From contig CAMTBF010000021.1 in NCBI GenBank assembly GCA_947068385.1, positions 1 through 16,164 of the forward strand: a stretch of 16,164 nt of DNA, given 5' to 3'. Positions 7,185 to 15,082 of this stretch are shown piece after piece. The notes beneath the pieces were generated by a model. The model was not told the DNA's origin, did not search any database, and saw only the letters and a program-made list of their open reading frames with translations. Origin of the DNA: an uncultured Lachnospiraceae bacterium. GTDB lineage: Bacteria > Bacillota > Clostridia > Lachnospirales > Lachnospiraceae. The translations under genes were made by a program, and so were the position numbers. The stretch's first letter is position 1. Every line of letters begins with the position of its first letter.

Positions 7185-7213
7185 ATCATATACCTTTTCC
7201 GGCAGGCCGTCAA
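7185..7213 (-). promoter_or_regulatory. Promoter of the LytTR response regulator gene
   Basis: Minus-strand TTGACG (7208-7213), a 17-nt spacer and TATGAT (7185-7190). The predicted start near 7178 leaves only about 13 nt of leader, just enough for the ribosome binding site, so control here is likely at initiation. Confidence 0.7.
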
Positions 7214-7237
7214 TTTAGGGCCTCATTTTCGCCGTGA

Positions 7238-7294
7238 ATTTCGGCCGATTTCGGCAACGCTGAACATTGGGCTGAACATCGGCTGAATTTCGGC
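7238..7294. repeat. Cluster of short direct repeats between divergent promoters
   Basis: Three copies of GCTGAAYWT (starting 7259, 7271 and 7282, spaced 12 and 11 bp) and three of ATTTCGGC (7238, 7248 and 7287) are packed between the response regulator promoter and the metG promoter. Their near-helical 11-12 bp spacing suggests a protein-binding array. It could also be simple slippage-derived sequence. Confidence 0.4.
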
Positions 7295-7305
7295 GCAAAA
7301 AGGCA

Positions 7306-7334
7306 TTGACAAAGCATGGAATCAGCGGTATGCT
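7306..7334 (+). promoter_or_regulatory. Promoter of the metG T-box transcript
   Basis: TTGACA (7306-7311), a 17-nt spacer and TATGCT (7329-7334), with a start predicted near 7341 at the beginning of the T-box leader. Confidence 0.75.
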
Positions 7335-7340
7335 TTTTTC

Positions 7341-7660
7341 TATCAAAAGCAAAGGCTGTGAAGAGAAGAGTAAGCGGTCAGATAGGTCACAGAGAGCCTG
7401 GACAGGTGAGAGCAGGCACTGAAGGGACTGCCGAACATGGTCTCGGAGCCGCGCACCGAAGCCCCCTGGGCCAAGGCTGCGACGGGCGCACCCGTTACAG
7501 TGCCAGGCTATCGATGAGTCATTTCTCGTCCGCAGCCGATGAGGCCCAGGTCGTGAGGCATGGGCGAATTTAGGGTGGTAACACGAAGCGTGGGAACCTT
7601 TAAGGCAATTCCTTGCTCTCGTCCCTGAAAAAGAAATTTTTCAGAGAGGAGGGCTTTTTT
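7341..7660 (+). promoter_or_regulatory. T-box leader, methionine specifier (AUG)
   Basis: A cis-acting RNA that senses uncharged tRNA and lets transcription continue into metG when methionine-tRNA charging is low. The conserved T-box AGGGTGGTAACACG is at 7572-7585, and its 3' partner CGTCCCT (7620-7626) begins the terminator stem. Stem I features are present (AGAGAGCC, GGTGAGAG). Aligned with the tyrosine leader in this window, the downstream part TCTNNGAGC...GCACCGAA matches, which places the specifier triplet at ATG (7437-7439, within GAACATGG). That agrees with the downstream gene. The T-box differs from the common GGNACCGCG form by having AACACG. Confidence 0.9.
7615..7660 (+). terminator. 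T-box intrinsic terminator before metG
   Basis: The inner stem CTGAAAAA / TTTTTCAG is extended by GCTCTCGTCC pairing imperfectly with AGAGGAGGGC, then six Ts (7655-7660). Its 5' side contains CGTCCCT, which pairs instead with the T-box in the antiterminator form. Confidence 0.85.
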
Positions 7661-7661
7661 C

Positions 7662-7679
7662 ATGGAGAAAATGCTGTGA
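7662..7679 (+). CDS. Possible 5-codon mini-ORF downstream of the T-box terminator
   Basis: ATG GAG AAA ATG CTG TGA encodes MEKML. It starts just after the terminator T-run, with a good AGGAGG about 10 nt upstream that lies inside the 3' arm of the terminator. Two of five codons are methionine. It ends 56 nt before metG. Translation is unproven and it may be chance. Confidence 0.2.
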   Translation: MEKML

Positions 7680-7735
7680 GCACAGAAGGGACAACAGGGC
7701 ACTATCACTCTAAATTCAGAAACGAGGTAAGGAAA

Positions 7736-9367
7736 ATGGGAAAGAATATCTTAATCGGCGGGGCATGGCCCTACGCAAACGGCTCCCTGCACATCGGCCA
7801 TATCGCGGGGCTGCTGCCCGGGGACGTATTGGCAAGGTATCACAGGGCGGTGGGGGACAATGTGTATTTCGTGTCGGGGAGCGACTGCCACGGGACGCCC
7901 GTGGCCATCCGGGCAAGGCAGGAGAACAGGACGCCCCGGGAAATCAGCGATTTCTATCATGCGGAATTTACGGACTGCTTCCGGAGGCTGGGCTTCAGCT
8001 ATGACGTATATACGAAGACCTCCTCTGAGGAGCACAAGCGCTTCGTGACGGAATTCCACAGGAAACTATACGAGAGCGAGTATGTCTACGAAAAGGAGGC
8101 TCCCCAGGCCTATTGCCAGGACTGCGGCTCCTTCCTGGCGGACCGCTTCGTGCTGGGGAGATGCCCCCGGTGCGGGAAGGAGGCCAGGGGCGACCAGTGC
8201 GACGCCTGCGGCACGGTGCTGGAGCCGGAGGCCCTTATGGATCCGGTCTGCGCCACCTGCGGGAAGCCGATAGATTTCCGCAACGCGAAGCATCTCTATA
8301 TCGCCATCTCCCGTCTGGAAAGCCAGCTCCAGGCCCTGGTGGACGCCCATCCCGAATGGCGGAAGAATGCCATTGCCTTTACAGACAGATATATCCGGGA
8401 GGGCCTGCGGGACCGGGCCCTGACCAGAGACCTGGAATGGGGGATACCGGTCCCCAGGGCAGGGTATGAAGACAAGACCATCTACATCTGGGCGGAGAAC
8501 GTGCTGGGGTATCTCTCCGCCAGCAGGACAGCCGCGGAGAACCGGGGCGCGGACTTTGGGGCGCTCTGGGGCGACGACGCCCTCCATTATTATGTGCACG
8601 GAAAGGACAACATCCCCTTCCACACCATCATCCTGCCCGCCCTTCTGCTGGGCAACGGCGGGGGATGGCATCTGCCGGACAGAATCGTGTCCAGCGAGTA
8701 CCAGACCCTGGAGGGGCGGAAGATATCCACCAGCCAGAACTATGCCATCTGGGTGAAGGATCTGCTGGCGCATTACGAGGCCGACTCCATCCGCTATTTC
8801 TTCCTGGCAAACGGCCCGGAGAAGAAGGACGCGGACTTCTCCTGGCGGGAATTCGTCCACAGCCATAATGGGGAGCTGCTGGGAGGCTATGGGAATTTCG
8901 TAAACCGCTCCCTGACGTTCATCAAAAAGTACCTGGGCGGCACCGTGCCGGAGGGGACGGCCGACCCTGAAATCGACAGGCAAATCGGGGAGCTGTACGT
9001 GTCCGTGGGCAGGCTGATCGAGAAAGGGGCCTTCAAGGATGCCCTGGAGCGGATATTCGATTTCGTCAGGAGCGCCAACAAGTTCTTCGATGCCAGGCAG
9101 CCCTGGATCGCCAGGACTGCCGACAGGGCGGCCTGCGGGGACACCCTTTATCAATGCGTGCAGATCGTCGGGAACCTGGCCGTGCTGCTGGCGCCCTTCC
9201 TGCCCTTTTCCTCGGAGAAGGTCCGCGGATGGTTAGGGGTGGCGGACCGCTGGGAAAAGCAGTCCGTCCCGGCAGGCCTCGGGCTCCCGGAGGTGGAGGT
9301 CCTGTTCCGGAGGATCGACAAGGCGGCGATCGAGGAGGAGACGGAGAAGCTGAAGGCGCTTTTGTAG
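7736..9367 (+). CDS. metG: Methionine--tRNA ligase
   Basis: A 543-residue class I aminoacyl-tRNA synthetase that charges tRNA-Met with methionine in the cytosol. The HIGH signature is at 19-22 (SLHIGH) and the KMSKS-equivalent is KISTS at 329-333. The connective peptide has four CxxC knuckles (C127/C130, C143/C146, C155/C158, C172/C175), which suggests a two-zinc-knuckle form like that of E. coli MetG. It lacks the C-terminal tRNA-binding domain found in many longer MetG proteins. I use the ATG at 7736 because the conserved start MGKNILIGGAWPYANG begins there and GAGGTAAGG precedes it; the frame is open further upstream only through the T-box terminator. Expression is controlled by the AUG T-box leader. 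No strong terminator with a T-run follows before the convergent gene. Confidence 0.96.
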   Translation: MGKNILIGGAWPYANGSLHIGHIAGLLPGDVLARYHRAVGDNVYFVSGSDCHGTPVAIRARQENRTPREISDFYHAEFTDCFRRLGFSYDVYTKTSSEEHKRFVTEFHRKLYESEYVYEKEAPQAYCQDCGSFLADRFVLGRCPRCGKEARGDQCDACGTVLEPEALMDPVCATCGKPIDFRNAKHLYIAISRLESQLQALVDAHPEWRKNAIAFTDRYIREGLRDRALTRDLEWGIPVPRAGYEDKTIYIWAENVLGYLSASRTAAENRGADFGALWGDDALHYYVHGKDNIPFHTIILPALLLGNGGGWHLPDRIVSSEYQTLEGRKISTSQNYAIWVKDLLAHYEADSIRYFFLANGPEKKDADFSWREFVHSHNGELLGGYGNFVNRSLTFIKKYLGGTVPEGTADPEIDRQIGELYVSVGRLIEKGAFKDALERIFDFVRSANKFFDARQPWIARTADRAACGDTLYQCVQIVGNLAVLLAPFLPFSSEKVRGWLGVADRWEKQSVPAGLGLPEVEVLFRRIDKAAIEEETEKLKALL

Positions 9368-9410
9368 GGTCTTCAGCGGGAGGCTCCGTGCAAGGCTTTC
9401 CAGGCTCCTA

Positions 9411-10253
9411 TCAGTCAAGGCGGCAGGGCAGGCAGATCGCCTGCTCCCCGTCCTTGGTGACGAAGTGATGGCGGACGCCCAGCTCCTCCATCCAGCCCCT
9501 CACCTCCACTGTCCTCCAGGGGCCGGTGCCGAATCCGCCTCCCGCGTCATTGTCCCAGAGCCAGTCGGGCGTGTTCCAGAGGCATGCCCTGGGGGCCACG
9601 GCCTGGTAGAAGCTCCTCTTTACCCCGTTCTGCCCGTGATGGGCCATCTGCACGAAATCCGCACGGAGCTCCTGGGCCGGGACGGTCTCCAGCACCCTGT
9701 CCCCCGCCTCCTCCCCCAGGTCGCCCACGAAGAGGATCCTCTGCCCCTCCGCGTCCACCCGGAATACCACGGAGGAATTGTTGATCACGTTCTGGGGGAT
9801 GGTCTCCCCCTCCGGCACATGGAGCACGCTGATTTCCATGGAGTCTATCAGGAAGCGCTGCCCCTTCTCCAGCCTGTGGCAGAGATCCGGGCGGGCCGCC
9901 GCGAAGGCATTGAACGCCTCCGTGGTCCTGGCGTCCGTGCATCCCTGGAAGTCGTTGGCCTTATAGAATCCGTAGGACAGGAAGTGGCTGTAGACGCTTT
10001 TTACCCTCAGCGGATGGGGCCCGGAGAAAATCTCCAGAAGCGCGTCCACATGGTCCGAGTGGGGATGGGTCAGCAGCCAGAGCTCCACGGTGGGCTCCGG
10101 CCCGCCCAGCGCGATCAGCTTCTCCACCAGGTTCCCGGCATCCTGCCGGTTCCCTCCGTCGATGACCACCAGCTTCCCCGTGCTGGTCTGCAGAATGTAG
10201 GACATCATCTGGATAGGGCTCTGCTCCTGGAGCATGTACAATGTCGTCTGCAT
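9411..10253 (-). CDS. ComEC-like metallo-beta-lactamase-fold hydrolase
   Basis: A 280-residue stand-alone metallo-beta-lactamase-fold protein. It has the metal-binding THPHSDHVD motif (62-70), D178 in LFVGDLG, and HHG at 205-207 in MAHHGQNG. This layout resembles the C-terminal domain of ComEC/Rec2, but the membrane channel domains are absent and there is no signal peptide, so it is probably cytosolic. The substrate is unknown; relatives act as nucleases or phosphodiesterases, so this must not be read as an antibiotic beta-lactamase. AGGAGG lies about 7 nt before the ATG. It is co-directional with tyrS, 173 bp downstream of it, with its own predicted promoter. It meets metG tail to tail. Confidence 0.85.
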   Translation of the reverse strand: MQTTLYMLQEQSPIQMMSYILQTSTGKLVVIDGGNRQDAGNLVEKLIALGGPEPTVELWLLTHPHSDHVDALLEIFSGPHPLRVKSVYSHFLSYGFYKANDFQGCTDARTTEAFNAFAAARPDLCHRLEKGQRFLIDSMEISVLHVPEGETIPQNVINNSSVVFRVDAEGQRILFVGDLGEEAGDRVLETVPAQELRADFVQMAHHGQNGVKRSFYQAVAPRACLWNTPDWLWDNDAGGGFGTGPWRTVEVRGWMEELGVRHHFVTKDGEQAICLPCRLD

Positions 10254-10382
10254 GGTTTTATCCTCCTGTTCTCCTCCGTCCTCTGGCCCCCACCGGTCTC
10301 TTGTGCCGATATCTCATCTCTCAGGGCCGACGTCTCATTCAGCCGCAGCCCCACGGGCCCTCAGGGCTTTCGGTTTGGATTT

Positions 10383-10411
10383 ATTCTACCCTCATACGGA
10401 GAAAACTGCAA
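10383..10411 (-). promoter_or_regulatory. Promoter of the metallo-beta-lactamase-fold gene
   Basis: Minus-strand TTGCAG (10406-10411), a 17-nt spacer and TAGAAT (10383-10388), in the gap after tyrS. The leader would be about 120 nt and contains a short GCCCT/GGGC hairpin. Confidence 0.55.
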
Positions 10412-10426
10412 GAGATTTAGTAATAT

Positions 10427-11728
10427 TTATTTACAATTTTCCGGCTGATCCTCCAGCTCGATGCGGATGAACCTCCGCTTCCCGATCTTCAGCACATCCC
10501 CCGATTCTATGGGCTCCTCCAGGCCCTCCACCCGAGCGCCGTTCTTCTGTACGCCGCCCTGGGCTATCAGCCTGCGCAGCTGCGCGCCGCTGTCCACCAG
10601 GCGGGCCGCCGTCAGCGGACGGATGCAGTCGTACAAGGTGGCACTTGCCGCCGGAGCGCCGTCCTTCTCAGGCGCAGCCTGCTTCTTGGCCGCGCCTTCC
10701 TTCCACGGTACATGCAGCACGTCCACCTGCTCCGGCACGGACTTGTTGGTAAAGGCTTCCTTGAAGAACCGTTCCGCTTCCTCCGTCTCCCGGGGGCTGT
10801 GGTAGAGGGAGGTGATGGTCCTGGCCAGTATCAGCTTGCAGTCCCTGGGGTTCCAGCCCTCTGCCAGCCGCTGTTTGAGCGTGTCCAGCTCCTGGGGCGG
10901 GATGTCCGTGGCCAGCTCGAAGTATTTCACGATCAGGGCGTCGGGCACCTGCATGGCCTTGGTGAACATGGTGCGGGCGTCCTCGCAGACGCCGATGTAG
11001 TTGCCCAGGCTCTTGCTCATCTTCTCCACCCCGTCCAGCCCCTCCAGCAGGGGCATGAACAGCGCCGCCTGGGGCTCCTGCCCCCGCTCCCTCTGGAGGC
11101 TCCTGCCCAGCAGGATGTTGAAGGTCTGGTCCGTGCCGCCCAGCTCCACGTCCGCCTCCAGCTCCACGGAATCGTAGGCCTGCATCAGCGGGTAGAAGAA
11201 TTCGTGGAGGCCGATGGGAATCCCGCCCCGGAACCGCTTCTGGAAATCGTCCCGCTCCAGCATCCTGGCCACGGTCATGGTGGAGGCCAGCCGCAGCACC
11301 TCGTCCAGGTTCAGCACCTCCAGCCATTCCCCGTTGAACCGCACCTGGGTCTTCTCCCGGTCCAGGATGCGGAAGATCTGCTCCTGGTAGGTCTGGGCGT
11401 TCAGGAGCACCTGGCTCTCTGTCATGGCCTTCCTGCCGTTGCTGCGGCCGGTGGGGTCGCCGATCTTGGCCGTGAAGTCGCCGATGACGATGACGATTGC
11501 GTGGCCCAGATCCTGCATCTGCCTCAGCTTCCGCAGGGTGACCGCATGGCCCAGGTGGATGTCCGGAGCGCTGGGATCCATGCCGAACTTGATTGTCAGG
11601 GGCCTTCCGGTGCGGATGCTGCGGGCGATCTTCCGCTCCAGCTCCTCCGCCCCGATCAGCTCTGTGGCGCCCTGGGTGATGACGCGCATCTGGTGATGCA
11701 CCTGTTTTGTTACCTCTTTTGCTTCCAT
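10427..11728 (-). CDS. tyrS: Tyrosine--tRNA ligase
   Basis: A 433-residue class I synthetase that charges tRNA-Tyr. The HIGH-type motif is HLGH at 58-61 and KMSKS is at 236-240. GDFTAKIGDPTGRSNGRK near 83-100 and LGGTDQTFNILLGR near 196-209 form the tyrosine/AMP pocket. A C-terminal S4-like RNA-binding domain (about 385-425) follows an alanine/lysine-rich linker near 360-375. The sequence style resembles the TyrZ/TyrS2 branch rather than the classical TyrS, a judgement from memory. I choose the ATG at 11728, with AAGGAGAG just upstream; an in-frame ATG near 11762 would add about 11 basic residues, and the longer open frame runs through the T-box. Regulation is by the tyrosine T-box upstream. 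Confidence 0.96.
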   Translation of the reverse strand: MEAKEVTKQVHHQMRVITQGATELIGAEELERKIARSIRTGRPLTIKFGMDPSAPDIHLGHAVTLRKLRQMQDLGHAIVIVIGDFTAKIGDPTGRSNGRKAMTESQVLLNAQTYQEQIFRILDREKTQVRFNGEWLEVLNLDEVLRLASTMTVARMLERDDFQKRFRGGIPIGLHEFFYPLMQAYDSVELEADVELGGTDQTFNILLGRSLQRERGQEPQAALFMPLLEGLDGVEKMSKSLGNYIGVCEDARTMFTKAMQVPDALIVKYFELATDIPPQELDTLKQRLAEGWNPRDCKLILARTITSLYHSPRETEEAERFFKEAFTNKSVPEQVDVLHVPWKEGAAKKQAAPEKDGAPAASATLYDCIRPLTAARLVDSGAQLRRLIAQGGVQKNGARVEGLEEPIESGDVLKIGKRRFIRIELEDQPENCK

Positions 11729-11822
11729 TGCCCTCTCCTTCTGCCGCCTTGCGCGGCTCATGAATATTTTGCGTTCCATCTCAAGCGGATAAGAGCAATG
11801 AGAGCGGGCCTGCGCGAAGCGC

Positions 11823-11856
11823 AAAAAAGCTCCCATCCTTCCAAAAGGACGAGAGC
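11823..11856 (-). terminator. T-box intrinsic terminator before tyrS
   Basis: On the minus strand, GCTCTCGTCCTT pairs with AAGGATGGGAGC (two G-U pairs allowed) around a TTGG loop, followed by six Ts. CGTCCTT on its 5' side competes for the T-box to form the antiterminator. Confidence 0.9.
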
Positions 11857-12141
11857 CAATGCTTTCGCGGTACCACCTAATGTTCACAGACGGATTCCGC
11901 CGCCTGCCTCTTCGGGTACGTCCACGCAAGGATGCGGTGGGTGATACCCTAGCACGATAACGGGTGCGGGAACCGTCGCAGCCTACTAATCCCCCGGGAC
12001 ATTCGGTGCGAAGCTCAAAGATGTATTCACACAAAGCCTTCCCATGCGCCTCTCATCCACCGGCTGCTTTCTGTACGTTCCAGCTTGTGCTACTTCTTCT
12101 TGTCATTGCTTTTCTGATATCAATCGCTTGAATATGAAATT
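11823..12141 (-). promoter_or_regulatory. T-box leader, tyrosine specifier (UAC)
   Basis: The minus-strand T-box AGGTGGTACCGCG is at 11866-11878. The Stem I specifier is TAC (12023-12025) in GAATACATC, decoding tyrosine, in agreement with tyrS downstream. GGTGGATGAGAG and the Stem II-type GCTGCGACGG element are present. The leader ends in a terminator at 11823-11856. It resembles the metG leader of this window in several segments. Confidence 0.93.
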
Positions 12142-12147
12142 AAATGC

Positions 12148-12176
12148 ATTATAAAGAATATTCGGTCGGCTGTCAA
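12148..12176 (-). promoter_or_regulatory. Consensus promoter of the tyrS T-box transcript
   Basis: Minus-strand TTGACA (12171-12176), a 17-nt spacer and TATAAT (12148-12153): a fully consensus sigma-A promoter. Control is left to the T-box. Confidence 0.88.
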
Positions 12177-12241
12177 GGGGGAAATTTTTTGAGGTAAAAT
12201 TCTTAAGTTTTCCTCCCATGTGCCCCAACCGCTTCCGAATC

Positions 12242-12250
12242 TGCTATAAT
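12242..12250 (+). promoter_or_regulatory. Extended -10 promoter of tldD-tldE
   Basis: TGCTATAAT gives a consensus -10 with the extended TG motif. There is no recognisable -35 about 17 nt upstream, as allowed for extended -10 promoters. The start would be near 12257, giving a leader of about 28 nt. It is divergent from the tyrS promoter. Confidence 0.6.
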
Positions 12251-12284
12251 GCCTATATAACAATAAAAAACGGAGGAAACGAAA

Positions 12285-13670
12285 GTGCTAGAAAATCATG
12301 TCTCAGATAAGAAATCCCTCTTTCCCACCGGTGCCCACACCGAGCTGAGGGAGCAGAAAAGCCGCAGCCGCCGGGTCAGCCTGGTGCAGGGCAACCTCAC
12401 CGGTAACGAGCGCTCGGAGAGCCTGGGCATCAGCGCCAGGGTCTACCAGAACGGCGTATACGGCTTCTCTTCCATGGCGGAATGCTCCGGCAGCGCCGCG
12501 GAGAAGGTGCTGAGGGCCGCCGTAGCGAACGCCCTGTTCATGGACCGCCATGTAGGCAGGGGCAAGGGGCCTCTGCCCGTCATCCCCTGTAGCGATGTGC
12601 CCGCAGGCAGGGCCATCCAGGACACGGACCAGAAGCAGTACATAGAATTCGCAAAGGCCCTGGACGCCTACATCGCCGGGAAGTACAAGAACCTCTCCAG
12701 CCGGTCGGTGATAGTCTCCGAGGATTCCATGGAGAAGATCGTCTGCACCTCGGACGGCTGTGACGGGCATATCTGCGCCCCCAGGAGCCATGTGTACATC
12801 GTCCTGGGCGCGGAGTCCACCTCCGGCAGCCCCCTGGAGCTCTTCCATCCCGTAGGCGGCTCCGGCATCTTTTCGGAGAACTTCACCGATCCGGCCCTGC
12901 TCTATCCCCAGATAGACGCCCTGTACGAGAAGCTCATGCACAAGCGGGAGGGCGTCCATGCCCAGGCCGGCTACAAGACCGTAGTATTGGGCGGCTTCCT
13001 CTCCGGCATGCTGGCCCATGAGGCGGTGGGGCATACGGTGGAGGCGGACCTGGTGCTGGGCGGCTCCGTGGCGGGCCCTGCGCTCCACAAGCGGGTGGCA
13101 TCCGACCTGGTGACTCTGGTGGACTTCGCCCACACCGCTTTCGGAGCGCCCACGCCGCTGCCTGTGTACTTAGACGACGAGGGCACCCCCGCCGAGGACG
13201 CGGTATTGATTCAGAACGGCATCCTCCAGGGCTATATGCACAGCAGGGAGAGCGCCCAGCATTTCGGCATGAAGCCCCAGGGCAATGCCAGGGCCTGGAG
13301 CTTCTCCGATGAGCCGCTGATCCGCATGCGCAATACCGCGGTCCTCCCGGGAAAGGATAAGCTGGAGGACATCATCGCCTCCGTGGAGGACGGCTATTAC
13401 CTGCTGGACACCACCAACGGACAGGCCGACACCACCGGGGAGTTCATGTTCGGCGTCAGCATGGGCTATGAGATCAAGAAGGGCAAGCTGGGCCGGGCCC
13501 TTCTGGACACCACCATCTCCGGCGTGGCCTTCGACATGCTGAAGACCGTGGACATGGTATCGGATACGATGGAATGGGCAAGCTCAGGATTCTGCGGCAA
13601 GAAGCAGCCCATGCCCGTGGGAATGGGCGGGCCCGCCCTGCGCTGCAAGGTAATGATAGGAGGTCGCTAA
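12285..13670 (+). CDS. tldD: TldD-family metalloprotease
   Basis: A 461-residue zinc metalloprotease subunit of the TldD/TldE (PmbA) heterodimer, which degrades unfolded or modified peptides and in some bacteria trims the leader of ribosomal peptide antibiotics. The zinc-binding HEAVGH is at 245-250. The third ligand is probably C437 in SGFCGKKQPMPVGMGGP near the C-terminus. The start is GTG at 12285: GGAGG at 12272-12276 is 8 nt upstream, and the nearby ATG at 12298 is out of frame. No signal peptide is present, so it is cytosolic. The partner gene follows after 2 nt, so one transcript makes both subunits. No peptide-antibiotic precursor or modification enzyme is seen nearby, so a general proteolytic role is more likely. 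Confidence 0.93.
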   Translation: MLENHVSDKKSLFPTGAHTELREQKSRSRRVSLVQGNLTGNERSESLGISARVYQNGVYGFSSMAECSGSAAEKVLRAAVANALFMDRHVGRGKGPLPVIPCSDVPAGRAIQDTDQKQYIEFAKALDAYIAGKYKNLSSRSVIVSEDSMEKIVCTSDGCDGHICAPRSHVYIVLGAESTSGSPLELFHPVGGSGIFSENFTDPALLYPQIDALYEKLMHKREGVHAQAGYKTVVLGGFLSGMLAHEAVGHTVEADLVLGGSVAGPALHKRVASDLVTLVDFAHTAFGAPTPLPVYLDDEGTPAEDAVLIQNGILQGYMHSRESAQHFGMKPQGNARAWSFSDEPLIRMRNTAVLPGKDKLEDIIASVEDGYYLLDTTNGQADTTGEFMFGVSMGYEIKKGKLGRALLDTTISGVAFDMLKTVDMVSDTMEWASSGFCGKKQPMPVGMGGPALRCKVMIGGR

Positions 13671-13672
13671 TC

Positions 13673-15019
13673 ATGGATAATAGCATTCATATGGAAAAGA
13701 GCATTCAGGAAGACATCAGGGAGATCGCCCATAAGACAGGCGAGCGCCTGCGGGAGGCGGGCGCGGACAAAGCCCAGTACACCGTGACGGAGACCCAGAC
13801 CCATGAGTTCAACGTGGATGGCGGGGAGTTCTCCCTGTTCCGCACCCTCTTTGGCCACAGCCTGTCCGTCACTGCATACAAGGATCAGAAAAAAGGCTCT
13901 GCCTCCACGAACCAGTTCGATGACAGCGCCATAGAAGCCGCCGTCCGGGACTGCCTCAAGTCCGCCCAGTCCGGCGTGGCCGACGAAGCCTACGATATCG
14001 CCCCCGCACAGGAGAGCGGGACCTTCCGGGACGGCGCTTACGAGCCCGACATCGACCTGTTCTTCCAGCGCACCAGGGAGCTGATGCGGGACATCCGGGA
14101 GAGGCATCCGAAGATCCTCATGGAGCAGATGATCGTAAGCCACGACCAGACGCACAAAATCTACCGCAATACCAACGGCACGGAATTCGAGGCCTTCCAG
14201 GGGGCCTATGCCGTCTCCCTGATGTTCTCCGCCCACGAGGGCGACGCCGCCACCTCCTTCTTCGGCAGCGACATCTGCACGGACAGGCTGGACAGGCCCT
14301 TCATCGAGCTGGGCTCCCTGGAAAAGGATCTGGCCGACACCGAGGCCCAGCTTTCCACCGTGCCGGTGGAGGGGAAATTCCAGGGCGTCATCCTGCTGAC
14401 CCCCGGCAGCCTGCCGGACTTCCTGGGAAACATCATCGGCAACTTCGCCTCGGACGGATGCATCCTGGACAGGACCAGCATCTGGCTGGACAAGCTGGGG
14501 CAATCCGTGGCGGACAGCCGCATCACCCTCTCCCTGTGCCCGGGGGACAGGCGCATAGTCTGCGGCGAGAGGTTCACCCGGGACGGGTTCCGGTCGAAAG
14601 ACTATGACCTCATCAAGGACGGGGTGCTGAAGTCCTTCTGCCTCTCCCTGTATGTGGCAAACAAGTCCGGCTTCGCCCCCGCCGGGAACTCCTCCTTCGC
14701 CCTGGTGGTGGAGGGCGGGGACACGCCTTACGCGGACATGGTAAAGTCCATCAAAAGGGGCCTCATCGTGGGCCGCTTCTCCGGCGGCAATCCCAGCGTC
14801 AACGGGGATTTCTCCGGCGTGGCCAAGAACAGCTTCCTGGTGGAGGATGGGGAGATCAAAGGGGCGGTCAGCGAGACCATGATAAGCGGCAACCTGGCCC
14901 AGCTTCTGAACAGCCTGGTGGCCATCTCCCGGGAGACCGTGGAGAACGGCAGCAGCGTGCTGCCTTATATGGCCTTTGACGGGGTGGTCATCTCCGGGAA
15001 GGAGAGCGGGGCGCAGTAA
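13673..15019 (+). CDS. tldE: TldE/PmbA-family protease subunit
   Basis: A 448-residue partner of TldD, from the same fold family but without the HExxxH zinc motif, as expected for the non-catalytic TldE/PmbA subunit. The N-terminal domain carries the family pattern QTHEFNVDGGEFSLFRTL (about residues 43-60). The C-terminal half has the PmbA-like NSSFALVVEGGD and GLIVGRFSGGNPSVNGDFSGVAKN-type blocks (only key parts quoted). GGAGG at 13659-13663 is 9 nt before the ATG. The open frame extends upstream into tldD, but that part has no family similarity. A strong terminator follows 12 nt after the stop, so tldD-tldE form a two-gene operon. Confidence 0.92.
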   Translation: MDNSIHMEKSIQEDIREIAHKTGERLREAGADKAQYTVTETQTHEFNVDGGEFSLFRTLFGHSLSVTAYKDQKKGSASTNQFDDSAIEAAVRDCLKSAQSGVADEAYDIAPAQESGTFRDGAYEPDIDLFFQRTRELMRDIRERHPKILMEQMIVSHDQTHKIYRNTNGTEFEAFQGAYAVSLMFSAHEGDAATSFFGSDICTDRLDRPFIELGSLEKDLADTEAQLSTVPVEGKFQGVILLTPGSLPDFLGNIIGNFASDGCILDRTSIWLDKLGQSVADSRITLSLCPGDRRIVCGERFTRDGFRSKDYDLIKDGVLKSFCLSLYVANKSGFAPAGNSSFALVVEGGDTPYADMVKSIKRGLIVGRFSGGNPSVNGDFSGVAKNSFLVEDGEIKGAVSETMISGNLAQLLNSLVAISRETVENGSSVLPYMAFDGVVISGKESGAQ

Positions 15020-15031
15020 GCGCAATATCAT

Positions 15032-15076
15032 AAAAAGCCATGTCAGGGGGGGCAGCCCCTTGGCATGGCTTTTTTT
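15032..15076. terminator. Bidirectional terminator between tldE and cysK
   Basis: A long GC-rich stem (GCCATG at 15037-15042 with CATGGC at 15064-15069, extended inward by GGGG/CCCC) has five As before it and seven Ts after it. It therefore serves tldE on the plus strand and cysK on the minus strand. Confidence 0.93.
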
Positions 15077-15082
15077 CATCCC

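Noticed and set aside
10712..11944. 410-codon open frame opposite tyrS and its T-box
   Set aside because: It crosses a confirmed RNA leader and a conserved synthetase gene in antisense. The composition is a mirror of tyrS codons and no family features are present.
11729..12034. N-terminal extension of tyrS
   Set aside because: The open frame continues through the T-box and terminator, which are RNA elements; the correct start has its own ribosome binding site.
12285..15019. RiPP (microcin-like) biosynthetic locus around tldD-tldE
   Set aside because: No precursor peptide, cyclodehydratase, radical-SAM or dedicated exporter gene lies next to the pair; tldD-tldE alone are widespread.
13667..15079. 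470-codon open frame opposite tldE
   Set aside because: It runs through the tldE terminator and is a mirror-frame artefact of a conserved gene.
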